36,996 nucleotides of DNA from Streptomyces jeddahensis (GCF_001642995.1 NZ_LOHS01000018.1:1-36996); one strand, 5' to 3'; shown: positions 9,665 to 18,824, numbered from the stretch's first letter. The notes: generated by a model from the sequence alone, not told the origin. A program made the numbers and translations.

Positions 9665-9764
9665 ACCCTGAGCGGCCGCCGATCGTGGGCCGCCGTTCAC
9701 CGGAACCTGCCCGCCGGCCTCCGTCGTTCCGTACCGTACGGGGCGACGGAGGAGGGTGATCACC

Positions 9765-11411
<1,647 letters not shown>

Positions 11412-11632
11412 TGCCCGACATGGGACGCGATGCCTGTGATGCTGTGTGTTGCCCGTGAGACGGCCCACACCTGGGGCCGGTCATCCGTCAATCGGTAGGG
11501 CTGTCCGCGGTCGCGACGGCATGATGAGCCGGACCGTCCGCTTCCAGCGGGCTCTGGTACGACAGCAGCCACCGCACCACACGCCGAACAGCCGCACCGC
11601 ACGCAGCCCCACATGCTCCGGGAGCCACGCTT
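11412..11632. other. Intergenic stretch, little recognised
   Basis: The 221 bp between the phosphoesterase and the FAD protein hold no gene I can support. GGGAG at 11620-11624 is the ribosome site of the next gene. Confidence 0.35.
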
Positions 11633-13753
11633 TTGACTGCCGCGATCCCCCACCCCTCAGGACCTGCCGACGGCCCCCGGGGGACCCGTGCAGCCGTCGC
11701 CCTCGTCGGGGCGGGACCGCGCGGCACCAGCGTGCTGGAGCGCCTCTGCGCCTCCGTATGCGAACTGCTGCCCGGGACGCGGTTGACGGTCCACGTCGTC
11801 GACCCCTCACCGCCCGGCGCGGGCCGCGTCTGGCGGACCGCACAGCCGCCCGAACTGCTGATGAACACGGTCGCCTCGCAGGTGACGCTGTTCACCGACG
11901 ACAGCGTGGACTGCTCAGGGCCGATACGACCGGGCCCGAGCCTGTACGAGTGGGCCGCCGGGCGCAGCACTCGGGGGACGGGCGGGGACCTCGGCGACAT
12001 GGACGGCAGAGGCCCGGCGTACGGGCTCGGTCCTGACGACTATCCGACGCGCGCCTGCTACGGGCGCTATCTGGAGTGGGTCTTCGGCGAGGTGGTGCGT
12101 GCCGCGCCGCCCGAGGTGCGGGTCGAGGTGCACGCGGCGCGCGCGGTCAAGCTCGACGACGAACCCGACGGCCGCCAGTACCTCGTCCTGGACAGCGGCG
12201 CCGAACTGCGCGGCCTCTCGGCCGTGGTGCTCGCCCAGGGCCACCTGCCGCTCGTCGGCGACCCCGCGCAGGAGCGGCTCGCCCGGCACGCGCGGCGGCA
12301 CGGCCTGCGCCACTTGCCACCCGCCAACCCCGCCGACCTGGACCTGTCGGCCATCACCCCCGGCGAGCCGGTGCTGCTGCGGGGCCTCGGGCTCAACTTC
12401 TTCGACCACATGGCCCTGCTGACCGAGGTGCGCGGCGGCCGCTACGAGCGCGGCGACCGCGGGCTGCGGTATCTGCCGTCCGGCCGCGAGCCCCGGCTGT
12501 ACGCGGGATCGCGGCGCGGCGTCCCGTACCAGGCCCGCGGCGACAACGCCAAGGGCCCCTACGGGCGGCACCAGCCGGCCGTCCTGACGCCCGAGGCGAT
12601 AGCGGGCTTCCGCAAGCGCGCGGACTCCGGCGATCCGCCGGACTTCCTGACGGAGATATGGCCGCTGGTCGCCAAGGAAGTGGAGACCGTCTACTACGAG
12701 GCGCTGCTCGCCCCGGAACGCCTGGAACGCTCTCATGCCCCGGCGCCAGGGGGCTTCCGGGATCGTTTTCGCTTCCGGGATCGTTTTCTCGCCACGCCGT
12801 ACGGCAGCGCCCAAGAGGCCCTCGTCCTGGACGAGTTCGGTGTCGCGGCGGGCGATCGCTGGTCGTGGGACCGGATTGCGCGCCCGTACCGCGACCGTTC
12901 CTTCTCCGGCCCCGGCGACTTCCGCGACTGGCTGCTCGCGTATCTGCGCGAGGACGCGGCGCAGGCGGCGCTCGGCAATGTCGCCGGCCCGCTGAAGGCG
13001 GCCCTGGACGTGCTGCGCGACCTGCGCAACGAGCTGCGGCAGATCGTCGACCACGGGGGCCTGACCGGTGCCTCGCGCCGCGACCACCTCGACCGCTGGT
13101 ACACCCCGCTCAACGCCTTCCTGTCGATCGGCCCGCCCCGGCGGCGTATCGAGGAGATGGCCGCCCTGATCGAGGCGGGCGTGCTGGAGGTACTGGGGCC
13201 GCGCCTGGAGGTGCGGCCGGTGGAGGGCGCCTTCGCCGCGCACTCCCCCGATGTGCCCGGCTCCGCCGTCCGCGTCACGACGCTCGTCGAGGCGCGGCTG
13301 CCGGAGCCCGACCTGCGGCGGACGGCCGACGAGCTGCTCGCGCGCCTGCTGGAGACCGGCCAGTGCCGGCCCCATTCCATCGGTGGTTACGAAACGGGTG
13401 GTCTGGACGTAACGCCGCGCCCGTACCGTCTGATCGACCGGCAGGGCCGGCCCCACCCCAGACGCTTCGCCTTCGGGGTGCCTACCGAGGGCGTGCACTG
13501 GGTGACCGCGGCCGGGGCCAGGCCGGGAGTGGACTCGGTCACGCTGTCGGACGCCGACGCCGTGGCCCGTGAGGTACTGCGCACGGCGGCCGGCGGGCGC
13601 GAGGGCACGGGAACGGGCACGGGAACGGGAGTGGACGCGAAAGCGAGTCCGGACGCGGCAACGGAAATGGAAGCAGCGGCAACTGAAGTGAGAACGGAAG
13701 CTGTATCCGAAGCGGGGCGGTGGCCGAATGTTGAACTTGCAAGCATTGATTAG
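11633..13753 (+). CDS. FAD/NAD(P)-binding oxidoreductase-like protein
   Basis: A 706-aa protein with the FAD-NAD(P)-binding domain of the NAD_binding_9 type. The dinucleotide-binding Rossmann motif VALVGAGPRGTS is near residue 23, and PPELLMNTVASQVTLF and VVLAQGHLP are typical of this group. The reaction is unknown; these proteins are often annotated only as FAD/NAD(P)-binding. The TTG at 11633 is supported by GGGAG 8 nt upstream and by the lack of any other in-frame start before the Rossmann motif. Two oddities stand out. An exact 18-bp tandem duplication (12753-12788) makes FRDRF appear twice. The last 50 residues are low-complexity, encoded partly by GGGCACGGGAAC repeats (13603-13626), and appear dispensable. 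The stop lies inside a palindrome. Confidence 0.82.
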   Translation: MTAAIPHPSGPADGPRGTRAAVALVGAGPRGTSVLERLCASVCELLPGTRLTVHVVDPSPPGAGRVWRTAQPPELLMNTVASQVTLFTDDSVDCSGPIRPGPSLYEWAAGRSTRGTGGDLGDMDGRGPAYGLGPDDYPTRACYGRYLEWVFGEVVRAAPPEVRVEVHAARAVKLDDEPDGRQYLVLDSGAELRGLSAVVLAQGHLPLVGDPAQERLARHARRHGLRHLPPANPADLDLSAITPGEPVLLRGLGLNFFDHMALLTEVRGGRYERGDRGLRYLPSGREPRLYAGSRRGVPYQARGDNAKGPYGRHQPAVLTPEAIAGFRKRADSGDPPDFLTEIWPLVAKEVETVYYEALLAPERLERSHAPAPGGFRDRFRFRDRFLATPYGSAQEALVLDEFGVAAGDRWSWDRIARPYRDRSFSGPGDFRDWLLAYLREDAAQAALGNVAGPLKAALDVLRDLRNELRQIVDHGGLTGASRRDHLDRWYTPLNAFLSIGPPRRRIEEMAALIEAGVLEVLGPRLEVRPVEGAFAAHSPDVPGSAVRVTTLVEARLPEPDLRRTADELLARLLETGQCRPHSIGGYETGGLDVTPRPYRLIDRQGRPHPRRFAFGVPTEGVHWVTAAGARPGVDSVTLSDADAVAREVLRTAAGGREGTGTGTGTGVDAKASPDAATEMEAAATEVRTEAVSEAGRWPNVELASID
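12753..12788 (+). repeat. 18-bp perfect tandem duplication inside the FAD gene
   Basis: Two adjacent identical 18-bp units beginning GCTTCCGGGATCG keep the reading frame and duplicate six residues (FRDRFR/FRDRFL). Confidence 0.9.
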
Positions 13754-13765
13754 GGATGCCTAATC
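13748..13765. promoter_or_regulatory. Palindrome GATTAGG-GATG-CCTAATC, possible operator
   Basis: Perfect 7-bp arms with a 4-nt spacer overlap the stop codon of the FAD gene and lie 46 nt before the DoxX start, in unusually AT-rich surroundings. This is the right place for an operator of the DoxX promoter. The TTAGG/CCTAA arms recall iron-regulator (DtxR-type) boxes, but the spacing is shorter than in those 19-bp sites. Confidence 0.5.
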
Positions 13766-13811
13766 TGTGGGCTCGCTCCGTTACGTCCCCACCCGAAGGA
13801 GTTCCCTCACC

Positions 13812-14267
13812 ATGACTGGACGTCTCAACAGCGCCCAGCCCTATGCCCTCGGCCTGTTCCGTGTCGTCATCGGCCTGCTCTTCGCCTGCCATGGCGCCTC
13901 CAAGCTCTTCGGCATCCTCGGCGGCGCGGACGGCCAGGGCGGCACCGTCCCCTCCGGCACCTGGCCCGGCTGGTACGCGGGCGTCATCGAGCTGGTCGGG
14001 GGCAGCCTGGTCGTGCTCGGCCTCGGCACCCGCTTCGCGGCGTTCATCGCGTCCGGCGCCATGGCGTACGCGTACTTCAAGGTCCACCAGCCCGGGGCGC
14101 TGTGGCCGATCCAGAACGGCGGCGAGCCCGCGGCGCTGTTCTGCTGGGCGATGTTCCTGCTGGTCTTCACCGGCTCCGGCGCGCTCGGCCTGGACCGCCT
14201 CTTCGCGTCCCGCGGCTCGCGGGATACAGCGAGGGCCAGGGACGGACGCTCACCGGTCACGGCCTGA
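13812..14267 (+). CDS. DoxX family membrane protein
   Basis: A 151-aa integral membrane protein with four hydrophobic segments. It carries the DoxX hallmarks: a first helix with RVVIGLLFACHGASKLFG, then a second helix with GVIELVGGSLVVLGLGTRFAAF. DoxX proteins are membrane subunits or accessory proteins of quinone-linked and thiol-redox systems; in mycobacteria a DoxX protein works with superoxide dismutase. No partner is evident here. The ATG at 13812 has AAGGAG at good distance. A palindrome 46 nt upstream may regulate it. The last 20 residues are polar. Confidence 0.88.
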   Translation: MTGRLNSAQPYALGLFRVVIGLLFACHGASKLFGILGGADGQGGTVPSGTWPGWYAGVIELVGGSLVVLGLGTRFAAFIASGAMAYAYFKVHQPGALWPIQNGGEPAALFCWAMFLLVFTGSGALGLDRLFASRGSRDTARARDGRSPVTA

Positions 14268-14302
14268 CAGAACCGTTTGACCGGCCTGCCAGAACCGTTT
14301 GA
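14261..14302 (+). repeat. 22-bp tandem repeat after the DoxX gene
   Basis: GGCCTGaCAGAACCGTTTGA (14261-14280) recurs at 14283-14302 with a single change (a to c), a period of 22 bp. The first copy overlaps the DoxX stop codon. Confidence 0.85.
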
Positions 14303-14429
14303 TCACGGCACGGTGGCGCCTGCTCCCGCACTACGCGCGGGGGTGGGCGTCAAGCGGGACGCGTCAGGCACGGTCGGCCCCGGCGGCCGCCGCCTTCGCG
14401 GGCGCGCGGTCGCCCCCCGGGTCGGGGCG

Positions 14430-14693
14430 TCAAGCGGTGTCGGCCGCGACGGCCGCCGCCGTCGGGGCCGTCCCGTCGGACCGCCGCCCCCGCACCTCCA
14501 GTCCGGCGAGCAGCTCTGCCGTCGCTTCGGCGATCACGTCGACAGCGCGCTCGAACACCTCCCGGTTGTGGGCGGCCGGCGCACGGAAACCTGAGACCTT
14601 CCGCACGTACTGAAGCGCGGCGGCCCGTATCTCCTCCTCGGTGGCCTCTTCGGGGAGTACGGGCGGACGGAGCGTCTTGATGCTGCGGCACAT
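14430..14693 (-). CDS. DUF2277 family protein
   Basis: An 87-aa protein starting MCRSIKTLRPP, the characteristic opening of the DUF2277 family, followed by the family's EEIRAAALQYVRKVSGFR segment. The function is unknown. The Cys at position 2 is conserved in what I remember of the family and may be functional. The ATG at 14693 was chosen by that alignment. No Shine-Dalgarno sequence is visible, but GACACT 6 nt upstream could be a -10 box of a leaderless transcript. The last 15 residues are Ala/Thr-rich. Confidence 0.85.
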   Translation of the reverse strand: MCRSIKTLRPPVLPEEATEEEIRAAALQYVRKVSGFRAPAAHNREVFERAVDVIAEATAELLAGLEVRGRRSDGTAPTAAAVAADTA

Positions 14694-14810
14694 GCGTCCA
14701 GTGTCACCCCGGCCACTGACAATCGGGCCCGACACTCGGGCCCGACACCGGGGCGGCGACCGGCACCAGGGCGGGGCCCGGCGCCAGGGCGGGACTGACC
14801 TCCTCCGGAT

Positions 14811-15311
14811 TCAGCCGGCGAGGACCTTGTCGAGGAACGCCCCCAGATTGGTGAGGGTTCGCTCGATCTTGTCCTCGAGCGGCAGGGTCTCCTCGTACGG
14901 CACCTTCAGACCTGTCTGCTTCTTGCCTCGCAGATAGAGCGAGCAGGCCAGGTCTGCGCACACGTACGCCCCAACGGTGTTCCCCTGCCGCCCCGCGGCC
15001 CCCGCTCGGGGCGCCACTAGCAGGCACACCCCGGTGCCGGGATGCCCCGTCAGGCACAGTGAGCACACGGTCGTCTTGGTGAAGCCGCGCCGGATGCCCT
15101 GCGGCGCACGGAGCGTCACCCCCACGAGCCGACCGTCACGTACCGCAACGAGATATCCGCGGTCCGGCGCGCCCGGATCGCGCCAGCCGAGGAAGTCCAT
15201 GTCCGCCCACGGCAGTTCGGACAGCTCCCGAGGAAGGCTGATGCGTTTCGCCTCGCCCTTCGAGCAGTTCGCGAAGGACGCGCGTATGGCTGTCTCGTCG
15301 ATCGGTTCCAT
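14811..15311 (-). CDS. FBP-type treble-clef zinc-finger protein
   Basis: A 166-aa protein matching the actinobacterial FBP-domain family: an N-terminal domain of about 80 residues (SLPRELSELPWADMDFLGWRDP...) and a C-terminal treble-clef zinc finger with Cys in CSLC near residue 83 and in CADLAC near residue 119. The family is related to elongation-factor-G-binding (FusB/FBP) proteins. A ribosome-linked role, such as rescue of EF-G from the ribosome, is therefore plausible but not shown here. The ATG at 15311 has no Shine-Dalgarno sequence; TAGCGT 9 nt upstream may be a -10 box. A 24-bp tandem repeat lies upstream. Confidence 0.85.
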   Translation of the reverse strand: MEPIDETAIRASFANCSKGEAKRISLPRELSELPWADMDFLGWRDPGAPDRGYLVAVRDGRLVGVTLRAPQGIRRGFTKTTVCSLCLTGHPGTGVCLLVAPRAGAAGRQGNTVGAYVCADLACSLYLRGKKQTGLKVPYEETLPLEDKIERTLTNLGAFLDKVLAG

Positions 15312-15355
15312 GATCAGGCGACGCTAGCAGCGGGCGACTGCGGAGGTCTTCCGAA

Positions 15356-15403
15356 TTTCCGGGCACCGGTCACTCGCCGTTTCCGGGCACCGGTCACTCG
15401 CCG
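15356..15403. repeat. 24-bp perfect tandem repeat
   Basis: Two adjacent copies of a 24-bp unit beginning TTTCCGGGCACCGGTCAC occupy 15356-15379 and 15380-15403, in the divergent gap between the FBP gene and the gene at 15525. Confidence 0.9.
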
Positions 15404-15512
15404 GCCACATGCTCTAGCCGCCTGACCTGGATCGGAACGTACGGCTTACGCCCGGATCGACACGTTCGCATGAACTCCCATAAGGAACTCGCATCCAAAA
15501 TTCGAACAGGCG

Positions 15513-15518
15513 TAGCAT
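15513..15518 (+). promoter_or_regulatory. Candidate -10 box of a leaderless gene
   Basis: TAGCAT ends 6 nt before the GTG at 15525, which has no Shine-Dalgarno sequence. This is the spacing expected for transcription starting at the start codon. Confidence 0.45.
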
Positions 15519-15524
15519 TGCCGC

Positions 15525-15869
15525 GTGGCTGCGACCCATGACTTCCCGAGCGACCTCCTAGCCGGCCAGGAGGAGCTGCATCAGGTCCGGGCAGAGCTCC
15601 TGGCCCTGCTGAAGCGGCTGCCCTGGTCGGTCGAGCCCCTGGACGGCTTCAGCGACGACACCGGCTGGCGCAAGGTGGAGCGCCCCGCCTCCCCCGGCTG
15701 GACAGCGGACGAGCAGGCGGAGGTGGAGAAGCTCCGCCAACGGGAGCAGGAACTCGCGGTGTTCGTGACGTGCCACCGCTTCTGGTCGGACGTGTCGGGC
15801 CCGGAGGTGGTGGAGGCTCGCATGAAGCTGAAGCACGTACACGGGGAGCCGTCGGCCGACAAGGGCTGA
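15525..15869 (+). CDS. Conserved-looking protein of unknown function
   Basis: A 114-aa acidic, mostly helical protein with no membrane segment and no family I can name. It contains two charged helices (QEELHQVRAELLALLKRL and ADEQAEVEKLRQREQEL) around a Trp-rich middle (WSVEPLDGF, GWRKVERP), then HRFWSDV. The GTG at 15525 is the only start that keeps the first helix, and the TAGCAT box 6 nt upstream suggests leaderless translation. It stands alone between the divergent FBP gene and a spacer of about 300 bp. Confidence 0.75.
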   Translation: MAATHDFPSDLLAGQEELHQVRAELLALLKRLPWSVEPLDGFSDDTGWRKVERPASPGWTADEQAEVEKLRQREQELAVFVTCHRFWSDVSGPEVVEARMKLKHVHGEPSADKG

Positions 15870-16176
15870 GCATCTTTCAGGGGACGGGCGGCGACGGCGG
15901 CTGGCGCCACGAGGGACGGCGACGGCGACCGGCGTCATGAGCGGCGCCGACTGACACGTATGACCAAACACCCCGAACCCGGGGGTCCGCAGCACGCAGA
16001 CACGCCGCGGATGCCCGGAATTTCCCCTGTTCGGCCGACAGCGGTTGCCGCGCCACCGGGGCGGAGGTGTGCTGGTCAAGGCGCCTCGGAGCCGCAGGCG
16101 CACGGACGGGGGCGGCCCGCCGTGACGTGCCGGGCCAGCCTTCTCCGACCTACAGACATCACACTGGGAGGCAACC
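15870..16176. other. Intergenic stretch of about 300 bp
   Basis: No gene is supported. An imperfect repeat of about 28-31 bp, built on GGCGACGGCG, lies at about 15885-15945. The promoter of the 58-aa gene should lie near 16130-16165, but I cannot assign boxes. Confidence 0.4.
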
Positions 16177-16353
16177 ATGCCGCACCGCCAGGGAGACCGG
16201 GTGGAATACCGGGACGAGATGAACCAGAAGCAGACGGGCGTGATCCAGGACGTCCAGGGCAGCGGGCAGCAGGCGCGCTACACCGTGCAGAACCTCGAGA
16301 CCCAGCGCCAGGAGCAGGTCCGAGAACAGCAGATCGAGCGGGACCTGGACTGA
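16177..16353 (+). CDS. 58-aa small protein, SH3/KOW-like appearance
   Basis: A 58-codon gene supported by GGGAGG 7 nt before its ATG, by strong G/C third positions, and by a perfect terminator just beyond its stop. The product begins MPHRQGDRVEYRDEM and contains TGVIQDVQGSG and ARYTVQNLET. This alternation of a basic GDRVEY strand, turn and further strands resembles a small SH3/KOW beta-barrel. Its second half is rich in Gln, Glu and Arg (QEQVREQQIERDLD). I cannot name a family. A nucleic-acid- or protein-binding role is only inferred from the fold impression. Confidence 0.75.
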   Translation: MPHRQGDRVEYRDEMNQKQTGVIQDVQGSGQQARYTVQNLETQRQEQVREQQIERDLD

Positions 16354-16375
16354 CGCCCCTGCCGACACTGCACCG

Positions 16376-16408
16376 ATGCGGGCTCACGCTTACGGCGTGA
16401 GCCCGCAT
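16376..16408 (+). terminator. Strong hairpin terminator after the 58-aa gene
   Basis: A perfect 14-bp stem (ATGCGGGCTCACGC / GCGTGAGCCCGCAT) with a TTACG loop starts 22 nt after the stop codon. It lies between convergent genes and may serve both strands. Confidence 0.88.
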
Positions 16409-16463
16409 TGACGTCTGCATTGCCGTCTGTATTGACGTCTACTTGACCTCTGCGCTGCCGTCG
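16405..16463. repeat. 12-bp tandem repeats
   Basis: Successive units GCATTGACGTCT, GCATTGCCGTCT, GTATTGACGTCT, then degenerate 11- and 12-bp copies, follow directly from the terminator stem towards the LuxR gene end. Confidence 0.75.
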
Positions 16464-16481
16464 CGCTGAGTCGGTCGAGCG

Positions 16482-16712
16482 TCACATCCCCAGGGAGACG
16501 GCCAGCCGGGTGAGCTCGGCCGTGCTGTTGATGTTGAGCTTGGCCCGGATGCGGCGGAGATAGGCGTCCACCGTGTGCTGCGAGAGCCCCATGTGGCGAG
16601 CCGTCTGCAGGTAGGTGCGACCTGCGGCGATGTGTCGCAGCGTCTCCTGCTCACGCGGAGCCAGCGCAGGCGCGGGGGCTTCGGCGTACGGCGTGGCGAG
16701 GGCGAGGCTCAT
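16482..16712 (-). CDS. Orphan LuxR-type helix-turn-helix regulator
   Basis: A 76-aa protein that is little more than a LuxR/NarL DNA-binding domain. LAPREQETLRHIAAG leads into the helix-turn-helix TYLQTARHMGLSQHTVDAYLRRIRAKL and the final helix NSTAELTRLAVSLGM. It has no receiver or ligand-binding domain, so it is a single-domain regulator that must be controlled by its amount or by a partner. The ATG at 16712 has GGAGGAG upstream. Targets are unknown. A large inverted repeat (16891-16958) lies about 180 bp upstream of its start. Confidence 0.88.
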   Translation of the reverse strand: MSLALATPYAEAPAPALAPREQETLRHIAAGRTYLQTARHMGLSQHTVDAYLRRIRAKLNINSTAELTRLAVSLGM

Positions 16713-17070
16713 CGGATCTCCTCCGGCAGATCGGGATCGGCTCGGCTCGGCCATCACTGCTCACACCCTCGGAAACAGGAGGCTTATGTCCGAATACTTC
16801 TTTTTGTTCCGTTTCGAAAAAGCCTGCCTGCCCCACTTCACGACGGTGTCCGCCGACTGTCACAGACGTGTCACAGGGCACGTCCGCTGGCTCGGTTGAC
16901 CGCCGCAGCGAGTGCGCGGCGGTCCTGAGCCGGCGAGTGTCTGCGGCGGTCAACCGAGGGCGGTCAGCCGAACCAGCGGCCGTCGCGCACGAGGTCGCGC
17001 CCCCCGCAGCTCGTTCTCCTCACGCCAGGCCAGGGAACTCCCCTTCCGCCCATGTGGATGACCTGACGGC
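16713..17070. other. Intergenic stretch with a long inverted repeat
   Basis: No gene is supported in these 358 bp. The part nearest the LuxR start includes an AT-richer tract (TTTTTGTTCCGTTTCGAAAAA, about 16801-16821), which is a good place for the LuxR promoter. The 18-bp inverted repeat at 16891-16958 is described separately. Confidence 0.45.
16891..16958. repeat. 18-bp perfect inverted repeat with 32-nt spacer
   Basis: CTCGGTTGACCGCCGCAG (16891-16908) and its exact complement CTGCGGCGGTCAACCGAG (16941-16958) could form a long hairpin. A third, imperfect inverted copy (GGCGGTCAGCCGAACCAG) follows at about 16960-16977 and can compete for pairing with the first arm. It may be a bidirectional terminator for the VOC gene, or a mobile-element end. 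Confidence 0.8.
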
Positions 17071-17481
17071 TCAGCGAAGCTCCTGGATGCGGACCAGGTT
17101 GCCCGCGGGATCACGGAAGGCGCAGTCACGGATGCCGTACGGCTGCTCGGTCGGCTCCTGGACGACCTCGGCGTCGCCGGCCAGCACCTTCTCGAAAGTG
17201 CCGTCGAGGTCCCGGGTGGCCAGCAGGATCCAGCCGTAGGTGCCCTTGGCCATCATCTCGGCGATGGTGCGGCGCTCGTCCTCGGTGACCCCGGGGTCGG
17301 CGGCCGGCGGCGCCAGGAGGATGGACGTGTCGGGCTGGCCGACGGGGCCGAACGTGATCCAGCGCATCTTGCCCTGTCCGACGTCGCTGCGGACCTCGAA
17401 GCCGAGGATGTCGCGGTAGAAGGCCAGGGACGCGTCCGGGTCGTCATGCGGCAGGAAGCTCGTGTGAATGGTGATGTCCAT
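17071..17481 (-). CDS. VOC (glyoxalase/bleomycin-resistance) family protein
   Basis: A 136-aa protein with the two beta-alpha-beta-beta-beta modules of the vicinal-oxygen-chelate superfamily. The first module is MDITIHTSFLPHDDPDASLAFYRDILGFEV, and the second ends with CAFRDPAGNLVRIQEL. Members are small metal-dependent lyases, dioxygenases or drug-binding proteins; the substrate cannot be told. The expected metal ligands, an N-terminal His and the final Glu, are present. The ATG at 17481 has no ribosome site, but TAGCCT 7 nt upstream could be a -10 box of a leaderless mRNA. Confidence 0.88.
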   Translation of the reverse strand: MDITIHTSFLPHDDPDASLAFYRDILGFEVRSDVGQGKMRWITFGPVGQPDTSILLAPPAADPGVTEDERRTIAEMMAKGTYGWILLATRDLDGTFEKVLAGDAEVVQEPTEQPYGIRDCAFRDPAGNLVRIQELR

Positions 17482-17566
17482 GACGATCAGGCTAGGGCGG
17501 CTCCGTGACGCACGCTTCTCGATTCCTGACCGATCTGGCCAAGTATGCAGCTATTCACCATCACTC

Positions 17567-17929
17567 TCAGACGACGTACGAGACGGTCAGGACGGCGACC
17601 GCGAGAGAGAGCATGCCCAGGCAGTTCAGCCAGAACTCCTGCCGGAGAAACCGTGCCCGGATATGGGCGTAGACGGCGCACAGGAAGTAGGCGACAACCC
17701 CGACGTTCGCCGCGAGACCGATCCCGTCGTACGCCAGTCCAGCGACAAGGCCTGCCGTGGCGAGCAGCTTGATCACGATGAGTGTCCACCACCATTCGCG
17801 GGGCAGGCCTACCCCGTCGAGACAGCCCTGAATGAAGGCCGGTGGACGGATCGATAGCAACGCGTCAACAAGCAGGGCGAGGGCAAGCAGTGCCGTGGGC
17901 CACCAAAGATTCGGGACGTGGAACATCAT
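17567..17929 (-). CDS. DoxX-like membrane protein
   Basis: A 120-aa membrane protein with four hydrophobic segments. The DoxX-like signature is visible in FIQGCLDGVGLPREWWWTLIVIKLLATAGLVAGL and the short loop before the third segment. Its ATG overlaps the TGA of the TetR gene by four bases (ATGA), so the two are translationally coupled and this protein is the regulator's likely target. TetR-DoxX pairs are common in actinobacteria. The substrate or redox partner is unknown. A second in-frame ATG follows immediately. Confidence 0.85.
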   Translation of the reverse strand: MMFHVPNLWWPTALLALALLVDALLSIRPPAFIQGCLDGVGLPREWWWTLIVIKLLATAGLVAGLAYDGIGLAANVGVVAYFLCAVYAHIRARFLRQEFWLNCLGMLSLAVAVLTVSYVV

Positions 17930-18528
17930 TTCTCCGGTCGGTTCACGATGAGGCTGACGACGTCGCGAAACCCCTCGCGCCCGACGTCATCGGGAAGCGC
18001 CCCGTTCGACACCGTCATCAGGATGCCGAGGTAGGCGAAGTAGATCGATCGGGCTGCCCTGCCCGCATCGTCCTCGTCGTGCCCCGCTCGCGAGAGCACC
18101 TGCTGGATCTCGCCGATCAGGGTCAGTCCGAGGTTCTGGAAGATCGCAGAGTCGTGTCGGCCACGCACGATCGTCGCCGCGTATTCGCGCGACAGCTCGA
18201 GGTCGAGCGCGAAGTAGTCAACGAACGGTTCGATCAACGCGATGACGTCGTCGACCGTGTCGGCCGACGGCTGTTCAGATCGGCCTCGGTCGCGTTCTCG
18301 ATGCACGGCATCGATCCAGCCGTCGAAGATCGCAACGAGCAGCCCATGCTTGTCGCCCACCGCCATCACACTGCCCGCGCTGAGCCCGGCCTCGGCGGCG
18401 ATCTGCCGGACGGTCGTCGCGTCGAAGCCCTGCTCGCGGAAGAGTCGCTCCGCGGCTGCGAGCACCTTCTCCCTCGAGAGCTGCCGCCGCTCTGCACGAG
18501 ACTGAACACGTTCAATGAACACGTTCAT
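17926..18528 (-). CDS. TetR family transcriptional regulator
   Basis: A 200-aa repressor-type protein. The N-terminal TetR helix-turn-helix reads REKVLAAAERLFREQGFDATTVRQIAAEAGLSAGSVMAVGDKHGLL. In it, VMAVGDKHGLL replaces the usual YxHFxxKexLL recognition segment, a recognisable but divergent form. The C-terminal helices form the ligand pocket and dimer interface. The ATG at 18528 begins inside a pair of 12-bp palindromes (18503-18527) that are good operator candidates; an ATG at 18558 would put them deeper in the gene. It is co-transcribed with the DoxX-like gene and probably represses both. The inducer is unknown. Confidence 0.9.
   Translation of the reverse strand: MNVFIERVQSRAERRQLSREKVLAAAERLFREQGFDATTVRQIAAEAGLSAGSVMAVGDKHGLLVAIFDGWIDAVHRERDRGRSEQPSADTVDDVIALIEPFVDYFALDLELSREYAATIVRGRHDSAIFQNLGLTLIGEIQQVLSRAGHDEDDAGRAARSIYFAYLGILMTVSNGALPDDVGREGFRDVVSLIVNRPEK
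18503..18527. promoter_or_regulatory. Double palindrome, candidate TetR operator
   Basis: TGAACACGTTCA occurs twice, at 18503-18514 and 18516-18527, one base apart. Each copy has 5-bp inverted arms (TGAAC/GTTCA). The pair covers codons 1-9 of the TetR gene, so bound repressor would block the start of the transcript. Confidence 0.55.
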
Positions 18529-18712
18529 AACGTAGCGAGGACTTGGCCCTGGTGGCAACCGCTCGACGAATGGGTGCAGATGGGAGGCAGTTGAGGTGGT
18601 CAGCTGTTCGACGCGCTGCCAGGCGGCCGGAGAGTCGATCGAGTCATGGCGTCCGAGGTCGGCGGAGCGACTTTGGGCGGGAGCCCACGGGGCGAGTACA
18701 CACGTGGAGTCA

Positions 18713-18744
18713 AAGGCCCCCAGCCGCGATCGGCTGGGGGCCTT
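18713..18744 (-). terminator. Terminator of tRNA-Val
   Basis: A perfect 13-bp stem (AAGGCCCCCAGCC / GGCTGGGGGCCTT) with a 6-nt loop, 5 nt beyond the tRNA 3' end on the minus strand. Confidence 0.85.
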
Positions 18745-18749
18745 CGTAC

Positions 18750-18824
18750 TGGTGGGCGCGGACGGTTTCGAACCGCCGACATCTGCCTTGTAAGGGCAGC
18801 GCTCTACCGCTGAGCTACGCGCCC
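18750..18824 (-). tRNA. tRNA-Val (anticodon UAC)
   Basis: A cloverleaf is easily drawn on the minus strand. The acceptor stem is GGGCGCG/CGCGCCC, the D stem GCTC/GAGC, the anticodon stem CTGCC/GGCAG with loop CTTACAA, and the T arm GGCGG-TTCGAAA-CCGTC. The anticodon TAC reads the valine codon GUA. The discriminator is A and the CCA end is encoded (18750-18752). Length is 75 nt with CCA. A strong hairpin follows 5 nt downstream. Short protein frames across it are translation artefacts. Confidence 0.95.

Noticed and set aside
11915..13498. 527-aa minus-strand frame opposite the FAD gene
   Set aside because: A shadow frame; the plus strand has a Rossmann motif and a ribosome site.
15960..16400. 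146-aa plus-strand frame over the 58-aa gene
   Set aside because: It has no ribosome site and runs through the terminator hairpin; the 58-aa frame has the better start, codon use and terminator position.
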